DNA of 64,000 bases from Micromonospora lutea (GCF_016863535.1 NZ_BOPB01000004.1:1-64000); one strand, 5' to 3'. Numbered from the stretch's first letter, positions 33,661 through 43,111 are shown. Notes: generated by a model not told the origin, from the letters alone. Translations and numbers: made by a program.

Positions 33661-34791
33661 ATGCCAGTCACCATCAGGGATGTCGCACGGGCCTCCGGTG
33701 TGCACATCTCCACCGTCTCCCGCACCTTCTCAGCGCCCCACCTGGTGAATCCGGAGACCCGGGTACGAGTGCTCGCGTGCGCCGAGGATCTGGGCTACCG
33801 ACCCAACCGCGCCGCCCGCGCACTGATCACCGGCCGTACCCACAACATCGGGCTGATCATCGCGGACATCGCCAACCCCTTCTTCCCACCACTGATCAAG
33901 GCGGCGGAGAGCCAGGCCCGTCACCGCGACTACCACGTCTTCGTGGCCGACACCAACGAGGACGCCGCCGCCGAGGAGGAGCTGGTCCACGCGTTGGCCA
34001 AGCAGGTCGACGGGGTGCTGCTCTGCAGCCCTCGGATGAGCAACAGCCTGATCGAGCAGCTCAGCCGGGAGGTGCCCCTGGTGGTGGTGAACCGGCAACT
34101 GGCCGGGCTGCCGTGCGTCCTGATGGACGTCGGGCAGGGCGCCCGCTCGGCCATCGAGCACCTCGCCAGGCTGGGCCACCGGGAGATGGCGCTGCTCGGC
34201 GGACCGCGTGGCTCGTGGACCAGCCGAGAGATCCGGCGAGCGGCCAACGCCGCCGCCCGGACCGCCGGCGCGGACCTGACGGTCATCGGCCCCAACCCGC
34301 CCACCGAGGCCGGCGGGCTCGCCCAGGCGGAGCAGGTCCGCCGGGCCGGTGTCACCGCCGTGCTCGCCTACAACGACCTGATGGCGATCGGCCTCTTGGA
34401 GGGGCTCGACGCACTCGGGGTCGGGGTACCTCAGGAGATCAGTGTCGTCGGTGTCGACGACATCTCCCTGAGCCGACTCACCCGCCCCAAGTTGACGACG
34501 GTGGCCACGCCAACCGCGGCTGCCGGCCGGACGGCCGTCGACATGTTGCTGCAACAGGAGACCGATGTCCCGCGTACCGCGCGGGGCGGCGGTGCCACCG
34601 TGGCTGTCGGCGTCCGTCGCACCACCGCACAGGTAATGCTCCAGACCGAGTTGGTCATCCGCGACTCCACCGGGCCGGGCCCCTACGCCGGTCGGGAACG
34701 TCCCGGAGCCGCTGCCGCTGGCCCGGGCCCGCATCGCCGTGCGGACCCGGGCAACCCGATCGTGGCCGCCGGTGACGTCGTCGCCTCCTAA
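33661..34791 (+). CDS. LacI-family repressor of the uronate/pectin locus
   Basis: A 376-residue regulator. The HTH is at the start: VTIRDVARASGVHISTVSRT, then the hinge region LGYRPNRAARALITG. The periplasmic-binding-protein-like sensor domain runs to about residue 335 (NIGLIIADIANPFFP; VVGVDDISLSRLTRP). A Pro/Gly/Ala-rich tail of about 40 residues follows. The ATG at 33661 is chosen for the HTH position and an AAGGGGG site 6 bases upstream. It is divergent from the uronate operon and 20 bases upstream of the sugar-binding protein gene, with operators in front of both. A pectin-derived sugar or uronate is the likely inducer. Confidence 0.88.
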   Translation: MPVTIRDVARASGVHISTVSRTFSAPHLVNPETRVRVLACAEDLGYRPNRAARALITGRTHNIGLIIADIANPFFPPLIKAAESQARHRDYHVFVADTNEDAAAEEELVHALAKQVDGVLLCSPRMSNSLIEQLSREVPLVVVNRQLAGLPCVLMDVGQGARSAIEHLARLGHREMALLGGPRGSWTSREIRRAANAAARTAGADLTVIGPNPPTEAGGLAQAEQVRRAGVTAVLAYNDLMAIGLLEGLDALGVGVPQEISVVGVDDISLSRLTRPKLTTVATPTAAAGRTAVDMLLQQETDVPRTARGGGATVAVGVRRTTAQVMLQTELVIRDSTGPGPYAGRERPGAAAAGPGPHRRADPGNPIVAAGDVVAS

Positions 34792-34811
34792 CGCCAAGGA
34801 GTTGAGCGCAC

Positions 34812-36152
34812 ATGCACCCCGCAACGCACCCCACCGCCAGCGCGCCAGACGGGCGCACCTACCGTACCCCCCTGCTACGCCGCCGGTTGCTGCGCGGCAT
34901 GCTCGCCGCGGTCCTTACTCTGCCGCTGGTCGGCATGGCGGCGGCCTGCGGCGACGACGCCGGATCCGACGGCAAGACCAAGATCTCCATCTTCTGGTGG
35001 GGCGGCGACGCCCGCGCCCAGCTCACCGCGCAGGCCCTCGACCTTTACACGAAGAAGAACCCGGACGTCACGTTCGAGACGGTCTGGCAGGCCAACCAGG
35101 GCTACTTCGACAAGCTGGCCACCCTCACCGCCGGTGGTAACCCGCCGGACATCTTCCAGATCGACGACAACTACCTGACCGAGTACGCGGCCCGCAACGC
35201 GACCCTGGACCTGAAGAAGTACCAGGACTCCGGTGACCTCGACACCAGCAAGTTCCCGCCCAGCCTGCTCCAGTACGGCGTGGTCGACGGGAAGCTAGCC
35301 GGGCTGGCCGCCGGGGAGAACACCCAGGGCCTGGTCTACAACAAGACGCTGCTGACCAAGAACGGCCTGCCCGAGCCAACCACCGGGATGAGCTGGGAGG
35401 AGCACATCGCCTGGGCCGAGCAGGTCAGCAAGAAGACCGGGGTGCCCGGCACGATGGACGCGAGCGCCATCGACAAGGCCTTCTGGGTGTGGCTGCGCCA
35501 GCAGGGCAAGGATCTGTACTCCGGCAACGACCTCGGCTTCACCGTCGAGGACGTGACCAGGTGGTTCGAGCTGTGGAAGGACGCCCGCGACCGGGGTGCG
35601 ACCCCGACGCCCGACGTGATCCACGAGGGCAACGCCACCGACATCACCAAGCAACTGGTGGTCACCGGTAAGGCCGGCACCTCCTGGGTGTGGGTGAACC
35701 AGATGCCGGAGCTGAAGAAGAACACCGCCGACGAGTTGGGCGTCATCGCCTACCCGGGTGACCCGAGCGCGCAGTGGGCCCGAGCCTCGATGTACTGGTC
35801 GATCTTCCGAGGCAGCAAGAACGCCGACCTCGCGGCTGATGTGATCAACTTCCTGGTCAACGACCCGGAGGCGGTCAAGCTGCTCGGCACCGACCGGGGT
35901 CTGCCGTCCAACCTGGACCTGCGCCGGGTGGTCAGCGACGACACCACCGACGAGGCGATGAAGCAGTCCATCGCCGTCGAGACCGAGCTGGCCGAGACGT
36001 TCGGCGACGCGCCCCAGGTGCCGATCAAGGGTCACAGCAAGGTGCGGGCCGAGCTGATCAAGGCCGCCGAGAATGCCCAGTACGGCCGGGTGACCCCCGC
36101 CGAGGCCGCCGCCCAGTTCGTCGAGGCCTGCAAGGCGGCAATCGCCTCCTGA
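34812..36152 (+). CDS. ABC transporter sugar-binding lipoprotein
   Basis: A 446-residue extracellular solute-binding protein of family 1. A basic start, a hydrophobic stretch (RGMLAAVLTLPLVGMAAAC) and a lipobox with Cys46 mark it as a lipoprotein. The mature part has ISIFWWGGD, then GGNPPDIFQIDDNYLTEYA and LVYNKTLLTKNGLPEPT, typical of oligosaccharide binders. AAGGAG precedes the ATG. It opens a four-gene set with two permeases and an accessory gene, directly after the LacI gene. With the pectate lyases and uronate isomerase close by, the cargo is probably oligogalacturonate or rhamnogalacturonan fragments. Confidence 0.88.
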   Translation: MHPATHPTASAPDGRTYRTPLLRRRLLRGMLAAVLTLPLVGMAAACGDDAGSDGKTKISIFWWGGDARAQLTAQALDLYTKKNPDVTFETVWQANQGYFDKLATLTAGGNPPDIFQIDDNYLTEYAARNATLDLKKYQDSGDLDTSKFPPSLLQYGVVDGKLAGLAAGENTQGLVYNKTLLTKNGLPEPTTGMSWEEHIAWAEQVSKKTGVPGTMDASAIDKAFWVWLRQQGKDLYSGNDLGFTVEDVTRWFELWKDARDRGATPTPDVIHEGNATDITKQLVVTGKAGTSWVWVNQMPELKKNTADELGVIAYPGDPSAQWARASMYWSIFRGSKNADLAADVINFLVNDPEAVKLLGTDRGLPSNLDLRRVVSDDTTDEAMKQSIAVETELAETFGDAPQVPIKGHSKVRAELIKAAENAQYGRVTPAEAAAQFVEACKAAIAS

Positions 36153-36182
36153 CCCGTCGCACCACCCGGAGAGGAGCAGCTC

Positions 36183-37166
36183 GTGGCCCTGACCACGGCG
36201 CCCGACCCGACCCGACGCGGCACCGGATCCGTCCGGCCCGACGCCAACCGGCGCGGGACCGGACGGATCCGGCACGGAGAAGGTCTGGCCGGATACGTGT
36301 TTCTGTCGCCCTGGCTCGTCGGCCTGATGGGCATCACGGCGATACCCATGCTGTTGTCGCTGTACCTCAGCTTCACCAACTACGACATCCTCACCCCGTT
36401 GTCCGAGGTGGAGTGGATCGGTCTGGCCAACTACGAGCGGATGTTCACCAGCGACCCCTCGTGGTGGCACTCGGTACGGGTGACACTCAGCTTCGCCCTG
36501 ATCGCCGTACCGCTGAAACTGGCCGCGGCACTCGGGGTCGCCCTGCTGCTCAACCGGGCCTGGCGCGGCGTCGGCCTGTTCCGTGGACTGTTCTACCTGC
36601 CGTCGCTGCTCGGCGGCAGCGTCGCCCTGGCCATCGTCTGGGTCAACATGTTCAACCGGGAGGGCGCGTTCAACTCGTTCCTCGCCCTCTTCGGCATCCA
36701 GGGCAAGCCCTGGGTCAACGACCCGGACTGGGCGCTGGAGACGCTGATGGTGCTGGCCATCTGGCAGTTCGGCGCACCGATGGTGATCTTCCTGGCCGGG
36801 CTCAAGCAGGTGCCGACTGAGCTGTACGAGGCCGCATCGGTCGACGGGGCCGGCAGGTTCCGGCAATTCGTCAACGTGACCCTGCCGATGCTCTCCCCGG
36901 TGATCTTCTTCAACCTGGTGCTGGAGACCATCAACGGCTTCCAGGGCTTCACCGCCGCGTTCGTGCTCAGCAACGGCACCGGCGGGCCGGTCGACTCGAC
37001 CCTGATGTACACACTCAACCTCTACATCACCGGCTTCACCGACCTGGAGATGGGCTACGCCTCGGCGATGGCCTGGGTGTTCCTGATCGCCATCGCGATC
37101 ATCACCGCGATCTTCTTCAGCACCGGCCGGTTCTGGGTGCACTACTCCGACGGGGAGGACCGCTGA
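36183..37166 (+). CDS. ABC sugar transporter permease 1
   Basis: A 327-residue permease of the MalF type with about six membrane helices. The first is in the GYVFLSPWLVGLMGITAIPM region. The EAA loop reads EAASVDGAGRFRQFVNVTLP, the surface that contacts the ATPase. The GTG start follows a GGAGAGGAG site. Its stop overlaps the next permease start by one base. No ATP-binding subunit is encoded in the locus, which is common for family-1 sugar importers in actinobacteria that share an MsiK-like ATPase. Confidence 0.9.
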   Translation: MALTTAPDPTRRGTGSVRPDANRRGTGRIRHGEGLAGYVFLSPWLVGLMGITAIPMLLSLYLSFTNYDILTPLSEVEWIGLANYERMFTSDPSWWHSVRVTLSFALIAVPLKLAAALGVALLLNRAWRGVGLFRGLFYLPSLLGGSVALAIVWVNMFNREGAFNSFLALFGIQGKPWVNDPDWALETLMVLAIWQFGAPMVIFLAGLKQVPTELYEAASVDGAGRFRQFVNVTLPMLSPVIFFNLVLETINGFQGFTAAFVLSNGTGGPVDSTLMYTLNLYITGFTDLEMGYASAMAWVFLIAIAIITAIFFSTGRFWVHYSDGEDR

Positions 37167-38050
37167 TGGTGGCCACCGCTGCCGCCCCGCCCATGGCGAC
37201 CGGCCCGCAACGCCCCCGCCACCGGTCCTGGATCCGGTTGGTCGTCCTGCTGGCCATCGTCGCGGTCGTGCTCTACCCGTTGTTCTGGATGATCGGCGCC
37301 TCCGTCAAGTCGCAGGAGGAGATCGTCAACAACATCGGTCTGCTGCCCCGGAACTTCACCCCGGGCAACTACGCCGACGGGTGGACCAACTTCGACGTCA
37401 GTTTCGCCCGCTTCTTCCTCAACAGCGCCATGGTCAGCCTGCTCACCCTGGTCGGTAACGCGGTGAGCTGCCTGCTGGCCGCGTACGCCTTCGCCCGGCT
37501 GAAGTTCCGGTTACGCGGACTGTGGTTCGCCGTCATGATCGGCACCCTGCTGCTACCCGGGCACGTGCTGATCGTCCCGCAGTACATCCTCTTCCGCACC
37601 CTGGGCCTGGTCGGCGGGGAATGGCCGTACCTGCCGCTGTTGATCCCGCAGTTCCTGGCCACCGAGGCGTTCTTCGTGTTCCTCATGGTGCAGTTCATGC
37701 GCGGCATCCCCCGCGAGCTGGACGAGGCGGCCCGGATCGACGGCGCGAACGCCTTCGGCATCTTCCGGCACGTGATCCTGCCGCTGAGCCGGCCCGCCCT
37801 GGTCACCACCGCGATCTTCTCGTTCATCTGGACCTGGAACGACTTCTTCCGGCAGCTGGTCTTCCTGTCCAACCTGAGCGACTACACGGTTCCGGTGGCG
37901 CTGACCCTGTTCATCGACTCGACCAGCCAGAGCGCGGTCGGGCCGATGTTCGCCATGGCGGTGCTGTCCCTACTGCCGGTCTTCCTGTTCTTCGTCGCCT
38001 TCCAGCGGATGCTCGTCGAGGGGATCAACACCAGTGGACTCAAGGGCTGA
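37166..38050 (+). CDS. ABC sugar transporter permease 2
   Basis: A 294-residue permease of the MalG type with about six membrane helices (first: WIRLVVLLAIVAVVLYPLFW). The EAA loop is EAARIDGANAFGIFRHVILP. It ends in EGINTSGLKG, the usual C-terminus of MalG-like subunits. Together with the preceding permease it forms the channel for the sugar bound by the lipoprotein at 34812. The ATG overlaps the upstream stop (TGATG). Confidence 0.9.
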   Translation: MVATAAAPPMATGPQRPRHRSWIRLVVLLAIVAVVLYPLFWMIGASVKSQEEIVNNIGLLPRNFTPGNYADGWTNFDVSFARFFLNSAMVSLLTLVGNAVSCLLAAYAFARLKFRLRGLWFAVMIGTLLLPGHVLIVPQYILFRTLGLVGGEWPYLPLLIPQFLATEAFFVFLMVQFMRGIPRELDEAARIDGANAFGIFRHVILPLSRPALVTTAIFSFIWTWNDFFRQLVFLSNLSDYTVPVALTLFIDSTSQSAVGPMFAMAVLSLLPVFLFFVAFQRMLVEGINTSGLKG

Positions 38051-38645
38051 CCGCAGACGTGACTGGCGGGACACCGTCAGCGACGCCGCCGACCTCGCGT
38101 TGCTGGGCATCCTGACCGTGCTCGCCGCAGCACCGGTGCTGACCGCCGGTGCGGCCGTCGGCACCGCCAGCGCGGCCGTGCACGACTGGCTCACCACCGG
38201 CAGTTGGCCGCCGGCACGACGTACGCTGTCGCGCTTCGGCCGGGCGCTGCTGCCGGGCGTACCGGCGGTCCTGATCGGGTTGGCCGCCGCCGGGTTGCTC
38301 GTCGCGGACCTGGCCGCGTTGGCCACCGGCCGGGTCCCGGGGGGCACGGTGGCGCTGGTCCTCACCATCGTCGTCGTGACGGCCCTGCTCGGCTACGCCG
38401 CCGCGATCGTGGTCGAGGTGGGGCGCACCGGCGGCACCGGCTGGCGGTCGGCGGTCATCCGGGCCGCCCGCGGTTGCCTCGACCACCCCGCGAACTGCGC
38501 CGCGCTGGCCGGCACCAGCACGGTCGCCGTGCTGGTCGGGGCGCTGGTCACCCCGGTCGCGGTGCCGATCCTCGCCGGGTACGCGCTGGCGGCTCTGCAC
38601 GCCGTCGCCCGCCGCCGGCCGGTCGCTCGGGTGGAGCTGTCGTGA
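38034..38645 (+). CDS. YesL/DUF624-like membrane protein
   Basis: A 203-residue protein with about five hydrophobic helices and an arginine-rich start (DSRADRRRDWRDTVSDAADL). Length, helix pattern and place directly after two sugar permeases match the YesL/DUF624 family, which accompanies rhamnogalacturonan and other oligosaccharide importers. Its function in transport is not known. The GTG at 38034 lies inside the permease gene (17-base overlap); a later start would remove the conserved N-terminal segment. Its stop overlaps the next gene by 4 bases. Confidence 0.65.
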   Translation: MDSRADRRRDWRDTVSDAADLALLGILTVLAAAPVLTAGAAVGTASAAVHDWLTTGSWPPARRTLSRFGRALLPGVPAVLIGLAAAGLLVADLAALATGRVPGGTVALVLTIVVVTALLGYAAAIVVEVGRTGGTGWRSAVIRAARGCLDHPANCAALAGTSTVAVLVGALVTPVAVPILAGYALAALHAVARRRPVARVELS

Positions 38646-39532
38646 CCGCCGAGACCGATCCTGCTGTCCCGGCCGCTGGCGCCGGGCAAATCGCCGACGA
38701 GGAACTGCTCGTCGCGGGCACGCCGGTCGCCCGATATGTGCTCGATCCCGACCTGGACGTCCGGCACGGGCCTCGGCCGTACCTGCATCCGGTCCGCACC
38801 CTGGCCGGCACCGTGGTCACCGACGCGCTCCCCGCAGACCACGTCTGGCATCTCGGCGCGTCTCTGGCCGTGCAGGACGTCGACGGTACCAACCTGTGGG
38901 GCGGGCGGACGTACGTGCGGGACACCGGGTACACCTGGCGCGCCGATCACGGCCGCATCGTGCACACCGGCTGGGAGCACCGGTCGGACGAGCGGCTCGA
39001 CCACCGGTTGCACTGGTGCGACCCGTCCGGCGAGGTGCTGCTCACCGAGCGGCGCGCGCTGGCCGCCTCGGCGGTACCGGGGCACGGCGGCGCCTGGCGG
39101 CTGGAGGTGAGCAGCACGCTCACCGCTCCCGCCGCCCGGGACATCGTGCTCGGCAGCCCGGCCACCAACGGTCGCCCGGGCGGGGCCGGCTACGGCGGGT
39201 TCTTCTGGCGGGCGGTGGCCGCCGAGCCACCCGAGGTGTTCACCGCCCGGCTGGTCGGCGAGGAGCAGGTCAACGGGTGCGCGGAACCGTGGGTGGCGAT
39301 GCGGGCGCGGGCACCGGAGGGCGGGGCGTACACCCTGGTCTTCGGTGGTCTCGGCGACCGTGACCGCTGGTTTGTCCGGACCGCCATGTACCCGGGGATC
39401 TGCGTGGCCTTCGCCTTCGAGCAGACCCTGACCATTGCGGCCGGAACGAGCCGGACGGGCCGCTACCGGGTGCTGGTCGCCGACGGCCTGCTCGACCAAC
39501 GCACCACGGCGGCTCTCGCGACTGCCTGCTGA
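38642..39532 (+). CDS. PmoA/DUF6807-family protein
   Basis: A 296-residue beta-rich soluble protein without a signal peptide. The block HVWHLGASLAVQDVDGTNLWGG, the YLHPV segment near residue 55 and RDIVLGSPATNGRPGGAGYGGFFW are those of the PmoA/DUF6807 family, found in sugar-catabolic gene clusters of many bacteria. Its chemistry is uncertain; a galactose-mutarotase-like fold is possible. The GTG start at 38642 overlaps the preceding stop (GTGA), so it belongs to the LacI-controlled importer operon and is its last gene. Confidence 0.75.
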   Translation: MTAETDPAVPAAGAGQIADEELLVAGTPVARYVLDPDLDVRHGPRPYLHPVRTLAGTVVTDALPADHVWHLGASLAVQDVDGTNLWGGRTYVRDTGYTWRADHGRIVHTGWEHRSDERLDHRLHWCDPSGEVLLTERRALAASAVPGHGGAWRLEVSSTLTAPAARDIVLGSPATNGRPGGAGYGGFFWRAVAAEPPEVFTARLVGEEQVNGCAEPWVAMRARAPEGGAYTLVFGGLGDRDRWFVRTAMYPGICVAFAFEQTLTIAAGTSRTGRYRVLVADGLLDQRTTAALATAC

Positions 39533-39642
39533 GGGTCGCTGTCCGTGACACAGCCCGTACGGCTGGCATCTGCTCTGCTTCACTGCAGGTGACGTCGGGT
39601 CGGCTCGATGACGCTGGGTGGCTCACCCGGCCGGTGCCGCGG

Positions 39643-40665
39643 TCAGGCGTCGGTCGAGGCGGCGTCGATTGGCCGGCAGGAGGAGCGGACGACCAGCTCG
39701 GTGGGCAGTCGGATGTGGGTGTCCCGCTCCACGCCGGCGATCAGGTCGACGAGCAGGCGCAGCGCCTCGGCACCCATCCGTTGCAACGGTTGCATTATCG
39801 TCGTCAACGGCGGGTTGACGAGCGCCGATTCCGGGATGTTGTCGAAGCCGATCACGGACAGGTCGGCGGGGACCGCCAAGCCCATGCTGCGGGCGACATC
39901 GATCGTGGAGATGGCGGAGAGGTCGTTTCCCGCGAAGACCGCGGTCGGTCGGTCGGGCAGGGCGAGCAGTTCGGCGGCGGTTTCGGCGGCGCTCTCGACG
40001 CGGAATCCGCCGACCCGGACCAGACGCTCGTCCACCGTCACGCCCGCGTCGGCCATGGCCTGCCGGAAGCCCGCCTCGCGCAACCGGGACGATTCGAGGT
40101 CGGCGCGTCCACTGATGTGCCCGATGCGGCGGTGGCCGAGCGACAACAGATAATTGGTCGCGAGGACGGCGCCGGCGAAGTTGTCGGAGTCGACGGTCGG
40201 CAGACCGGACGGACCGGTGTGCGGGTCGACGGCAACCACGTGGAAGCCCTGCTTGGTCTCCACCACGGTCGGCGTGACGATCACGGCCCCGTCGATGAGC
40301 GTTCCCGACAACCGGGCCAGTGACCGGCGTTCCCAGCCGACGGACGTCCCGGCGCCGTCGCCGCCAGAGTACGCCAGCAGTTGGTAGCCGGTGCCGGCGA
40401 CCTCCACCGAGGCGCCCTTGAGCAACTCGGTCGAGAACGGTTCGAACTCGGCGACCAGGATGCCCAGCACGTTGGTGCGATGACTGCGCAGGCTCTGTGC
40501 GCCCAGGCTGGCCTCGTAGCCGAGTTGGCGGATGACCTGCTGGACCCGTTCCACGGTCGCCTGTGCCACTCCGTAACGGCCATTCACAACCTTGGACACG
40601 GTCGCCACGGAGACGCCGGCCGTGCGGGCTACGTCCGACATCTTGACACGCTGGGGAAACGCCAC
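39643..40665 (-). CDS. LacI-family repressor, BxlR-like
   Basis: A 340-residue regulator with the N-terminal HTH VKMSDVARTAGVSVATVSKV, the hinge LGYEASLGAQSLRSH and a sugar-sensing domain (NVLGILVAEFEPF; GHISGRADL; LSVIGFDNIPESAL). The start is uncertain: GTG 40665 gives the family-like VAFPQRVKMSDVART opening, but ATG 40641 and the longer frame to 40737 are possible, and none has a clear ribosome site. It is divergent from a xylobiose-type importer. A 16-base near-perfect palindrome stands between them, the arrangement of the Streptomyces bxlR-bxlEFGA locus, so xylobiose-type induction is likely. Confidence 0.82.
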   Translation of the reverse strand: MAFPQRVKMSDVARTAGVSVATVSKVVNGRYGVAQATVERVQQVIRQLGYEASLGAQSLRSHRTNVLGILVAEFEPFSTELLKGASVEVAGTGYQLLAYSGGDGAGTSVGWERRSLARLSGTLIDGAVIVTPTVVETKQGFHVVAVDPHTGPSGLPTVDSDNFAGAVLATNYLLSLGHRRIGHISGRADLESSRLREAGFRQAMADAGVTVDERLVRVGGFRVESAAETAAELLALPDRPTAVFAGNDLSAISTIDVARSMGLAVPADLSVIGFDNIPESALVNPPLTTIMQPLQRMGAEALRLLVDLIAGVERDTHIRLPTELVVRSSCRPIDAASTDA

Positions 40666-40708
40666 GTCGATGATGATAGAGGGCCGTCGGGCCTGGTACG
40701 CGGGTGAG

Positions 40709-40724
40709 TCGAAAACGTTATCGA
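40709..40724. promoter_or_regulatory. LacI-type operator of the xylobiose operon
   Basis: TCGAAAACGTTATCGA matches its own reverse complement at 14 of 16 positions with the central CG typical of LacI-family sites. It stands in the divergent gap, 7 bases upstream of the -35 element of the importer promoter and 44 bases from the start chosen for the regulator. It differs from the TGCAAA-type site of the pectin locus, so the two regulators should not cross-react. Confidence 0.7.
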
Positions 40725-40730
40725 CACCGA

Positions 40731-40758
40731 TTGACACAGGGTTACGTGACTGTAAAAC
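40731..40758 (+). promoter_or_regulatory. Promoter of the xylobiose-type importer operon
   Basis: TTGACA at 40731-40736 is a consensus -35. TAAAAC at 40753-40758, 16 bases later, is the best -10; AAAACT at 17 bases is an alternative. Transcription would begin near 40765, 39 bases before the ATG at 40804, leaving room for the GAGGAG ribosome site at 40791-40796. Confidence 0.6.
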
Positions 40759-40803
40759 TCGCCGTCAGGCCGAGCACCCGACTGATTGGTCGAGGAGACA
40801 TCG

Positions 40804-42114
40804 ATGGCTATAAAGCGTCGTGCAAGCACCTTTCTAGCACTGTCCATGACAACCGCACTACTCGTCGCCGGCTGCAGTGGCGGCGGGGAGAGCGAGGAAC
40901 CTGCCGAGAGCGAGCTGTTCAAGAACCCGGTGACCCTGACCTGGTGGCACAACGCCTCCCAGGACGGAGTGGGCAAGGAGTACTGGGCGAAGGTCGCCAA
41001 GGACTTCTCCGACAAGCACCCGACGGTCACGATCGAGATCGAGGGCATCGAGACCAACCAGCTCCAGCGCACCCGGCTCCCTGCCGCGCTGCTCAGCAAC
41101 GACCCGCCGGACATCTTCCAGGCGTGGGGCGGCGGCGAGATCCGCGAGCAGGTGGAGGCCGACTACCTCAAGGACATCACCGAGCAGGTCAAGGACGAGG
41201 TTGCCAACATCGGCAGCGCGGCCGAGATCTGGGCGGTCGACGGCAAGCAGTACGGCCTGCCGTACCGGATGGGTATCGAAGGCATCTGGTACAACAAGGA
41301 CCTGTTCGAGAAGGCCGGCATCGCCGCTCCGCCGACCACCTTCGACGAGCTGAACGACGCGGTCACCAAGCTCAAGGCGATCGACGTCATCCCGATCGCC
41401 GTCGGCGCCGGTGACAAGTGGCCCGCCGCGCACTGGTGGTACAACTTCGCGCTGCGCGCCTGCTCGGTCGACACCCTGCGGAAGGCTTCCCTCGAGAACG
41501 TCTTCGACGACCAGTGCTTCGTCAAGGCCGGTCAGGACCTGAAGGCCTTCATCGACACCAAGCCGTTCCAGAACAACTTCATCGCCACGCCGGGTCAGAA
41601 CGACCCGACCAGCGCCAACGGCCTGCTGGCCAACGGCAAGGCCGCGATGGAGCTGATGGGTGACTGGAACAAGGGCACCCTGGACAACGTCGCCGCCGAC
41701 AAGGAGGCGATGAACAAGTTCATCGGCTGGTTCCCGGTTCCGGCCATCACCGGTTCCGCCGGTGACCCGAAGGCGGCCCTCGGCGGTGGCGACGGGTTCT
41801 CCTGCGCCAAGAACGCCCCGGCCGAGTGCGTCGAGTTCCTCAAGTACATCGTGAGCCCCGAGGTGCAGAAGGGCTACGCCGAGACCGGCACCGGCCTGCC
41901 CGTCGCCAAGGGCGCCGAGGACGGCGTCAAGGACCCCGCCCTCAAGTCCATCCTGGAAGCCACCACCAGCGCCACCTACGTGCAGCTCTGGCTGGACACG
42001 GCCTTCGGTAGCACCGTCGGTAACGCGATGAACGACGCGATCGTCGCCATCTTCGCTGGCAACGGCACCCCCGAGAAGGTTGTCGAGGCCATGAAGGCGG
42101 CCGCGCGCAAGTGA
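40804..42114 (+). CDS. Xylobiose-type ABC sugar-binding lipoprotein (BxlE-like)
   Basis: A 436-residue lipoprotein: AIKRRASTFLALSMTTALLVAGC gives the signal and lipobox (Cys24; the peptide is longer than shown motifs allow to split exactly). The mature part has LTWWHNASQDGVGKEYWAKV, SNDPPDIFQAWGGGE and GNGTPEKVVEAM near the end. This sequence and the gene order (binding protein, two permeases, GH3 enzyme, divergent LacI) match the Streptomyces xylobiose importer BxlEFG. The ATG at 40804 follows GAGGAG. The stop overlaps the next start by 4 bases. Confidence 0.85.
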   Translation: MAIKRRASTFLALSMTTALLVAGCSGGGESEEPAESELFKNPVTLTWWHNASQDGVGKEYWAKVAKDFSDKHPTVTIEIEGIETNQLQRTRLPAALLSNDPPDIFQAWGGGEIREQVEADYLKDITEQVKDEVANIGSAAEIWAVDGKQYGLPYRMGIEGIWYNKDLFEKAGIAAPPTTFDELNDAVTKLKAIDVIPIAVGAGDKWPAAHWWYNFALRACSVDTLRKASLENVFDDQCFVKAGQDLKAFIDTKPFQNNFIATPGQNDPTSANGLLANGKAAMELMGDWNKGTLDNVAADKEAMNKFIGWFPVPAITGSAGDPKAALGGGDGFSCAKNAPAECVEFLKYIVSPEVQKGYAETGTGLPVAKGAEDGVKDPALKSILEATTSATYVQLWLDTAFGSTVGNAMNDAIVAIFAGNGTPEKVVEAMKAAARK

Positions 42115-43109
42115 CGTCGATCAACCCGACCCTGGACCCCGCCGGCGGCGCATCCGCGCCGCCGGCGGGACCCCGGCCTGCCCGGCGCTCGTCAGCTCGG
42201 GCCGCCGAGACCCGACGCAAGTGGTACGAAATCATCGGGCTCACGACACCAGCCGTGATCGTCTACGTGATGTTCGTGCTGGTCCCGATGGGCTTCGCCT
42301 TCTACTACAGCCTGTTCCGTTGGCGTGGCGTCGGACCCCCCACCGACTACGTTGGCTTCGACAACTACGTCCTGGCCTTCCAGGATCCGATCTTCCTTGA
42401 CGCGCTGCGCAACAACGCGATCATCGTTTTCGGGTCGCTGCTGATCCAGGGGCCGATCGCCCTGGGCGTGGCCCTGCTGCTCAACCGCCACTTCCGCGGC
42501 CGGACGGTGTTCCGTCTGCTGGCGTTCGTGCCGTACGTGCTCGCCGAAGTCACCGTCGGCATCATGTGGAAGCTGCTGCTCTCCGACGCCGGCACGGTCA
42601 ACGCGATGCTGGAGTCGCTCGGGCTAGGTAGCGTGGTGCAGGCGTGGCTGGCCGACCTCGACCTCGTCATCTGGACGCTGCTGGCCATCCTCACCTGGAA
42701 GTACGTCGGTTTCGCCATCATCCTCCTGCTCGCCGGCCTGTCGAACGTGCCGCAGGAGCTGAACGAGGCTGCCGCCATCGACGGTGCGAGCTGGTGGCAG
42801 ATCCAGCGTCACGTGACGCTGCCGCTGCTGGGGCCCACGATCCGGATCTGGATGTTCCTGTCCATGATCGGCTCGTTGCAGGTCTTCGACGTGATCTGGG
42901 TGACCTCCGTGCCTGCGGTGCGGTCGCTGGGTGCGTCGGCCACCATGGCGACGTACATGGTGGACAACGGGTTCTTCGCTCGCCTGTGGGGCTACGGCAA
43001 CGCGGTGGCGGTCATCCTGTTCGCCATCTCGTTCGTCGCGGCGGTGCTGTTCCAGCGCTTCCTCCTGCGTCGTGACATCGAGGGCGCCATCACCAGAAAG
43101 GCAAACTGA
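42111..43109 (+). CDS. ABC sugar permease (BxlF-like)
   Basis: A 332-residue permease with a proline-rich cytoplasmic start of about 40 residues, then six membrane helices (first: IGLTTPAVIVYVMFVLVPMG). The EAA loop is EAAAIDGASWWQIQRHVTLP. It pairs with the next gene's product to form the membrane channel for the oligosaccharide delivered by the lipoprotein upstream. The GTG overlaps the upstream stop. Confidence 0.9.
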   Translation: MTSINPTLDPAGGASAPPAGPRPARRSSARAAETRRKWYEIIGLTTPAVIVYVMFVLVPMGFAFYYSLFRWRGVGPPTDYVGFDNYVLAFQDPIFLDALRNNAIIVFGSLLIQGPIALGVALLLNRHFRGRTVFRLLAFVPYVLAEVTVGIMWKLLLSDAGTVNAMLESLGLGSVVQAWLADLDLVIWTLLAILTWKYVGFAIILLLAGLSNVPQELNEAAAIDGASWWQIQRHVTLPLLGPTIRIWMFLSMIGSLQVFDVIWVTSVPAVRSLGASATMATYMVDNGFFARLWGYGNAVAVILFAISFVAAVLFQRFLLRRDIEGAITRKAN

Positions 43110-43111
43110 TC

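Noticed and set aside
35295..37142. 615-codon minus-strand frame opposite the sugar importer genes
   Set aside because: It lies antisense to a lipoprotein and a permease with clear family motifs. Its composition is typical of a shadow frame.
39570..39582. TGCTCTGCTTCA, a partial match to the arm of the dispersed palindrome
   Set aside because: Only about 12 bases match and no inverted partner follows within 150 bases, so it cannot form the element.
39781..39794. TTGCAACGGTTGCA palindrome resembling a LacI operator
   Set aside because: It lies deep inside the coding sequence of the BxlR-like regulator and encodes conserved residues, so it is most likely a chance dyad. It could matter only if the pectin-locus LacI binds within this gene, for which there is no other sign.
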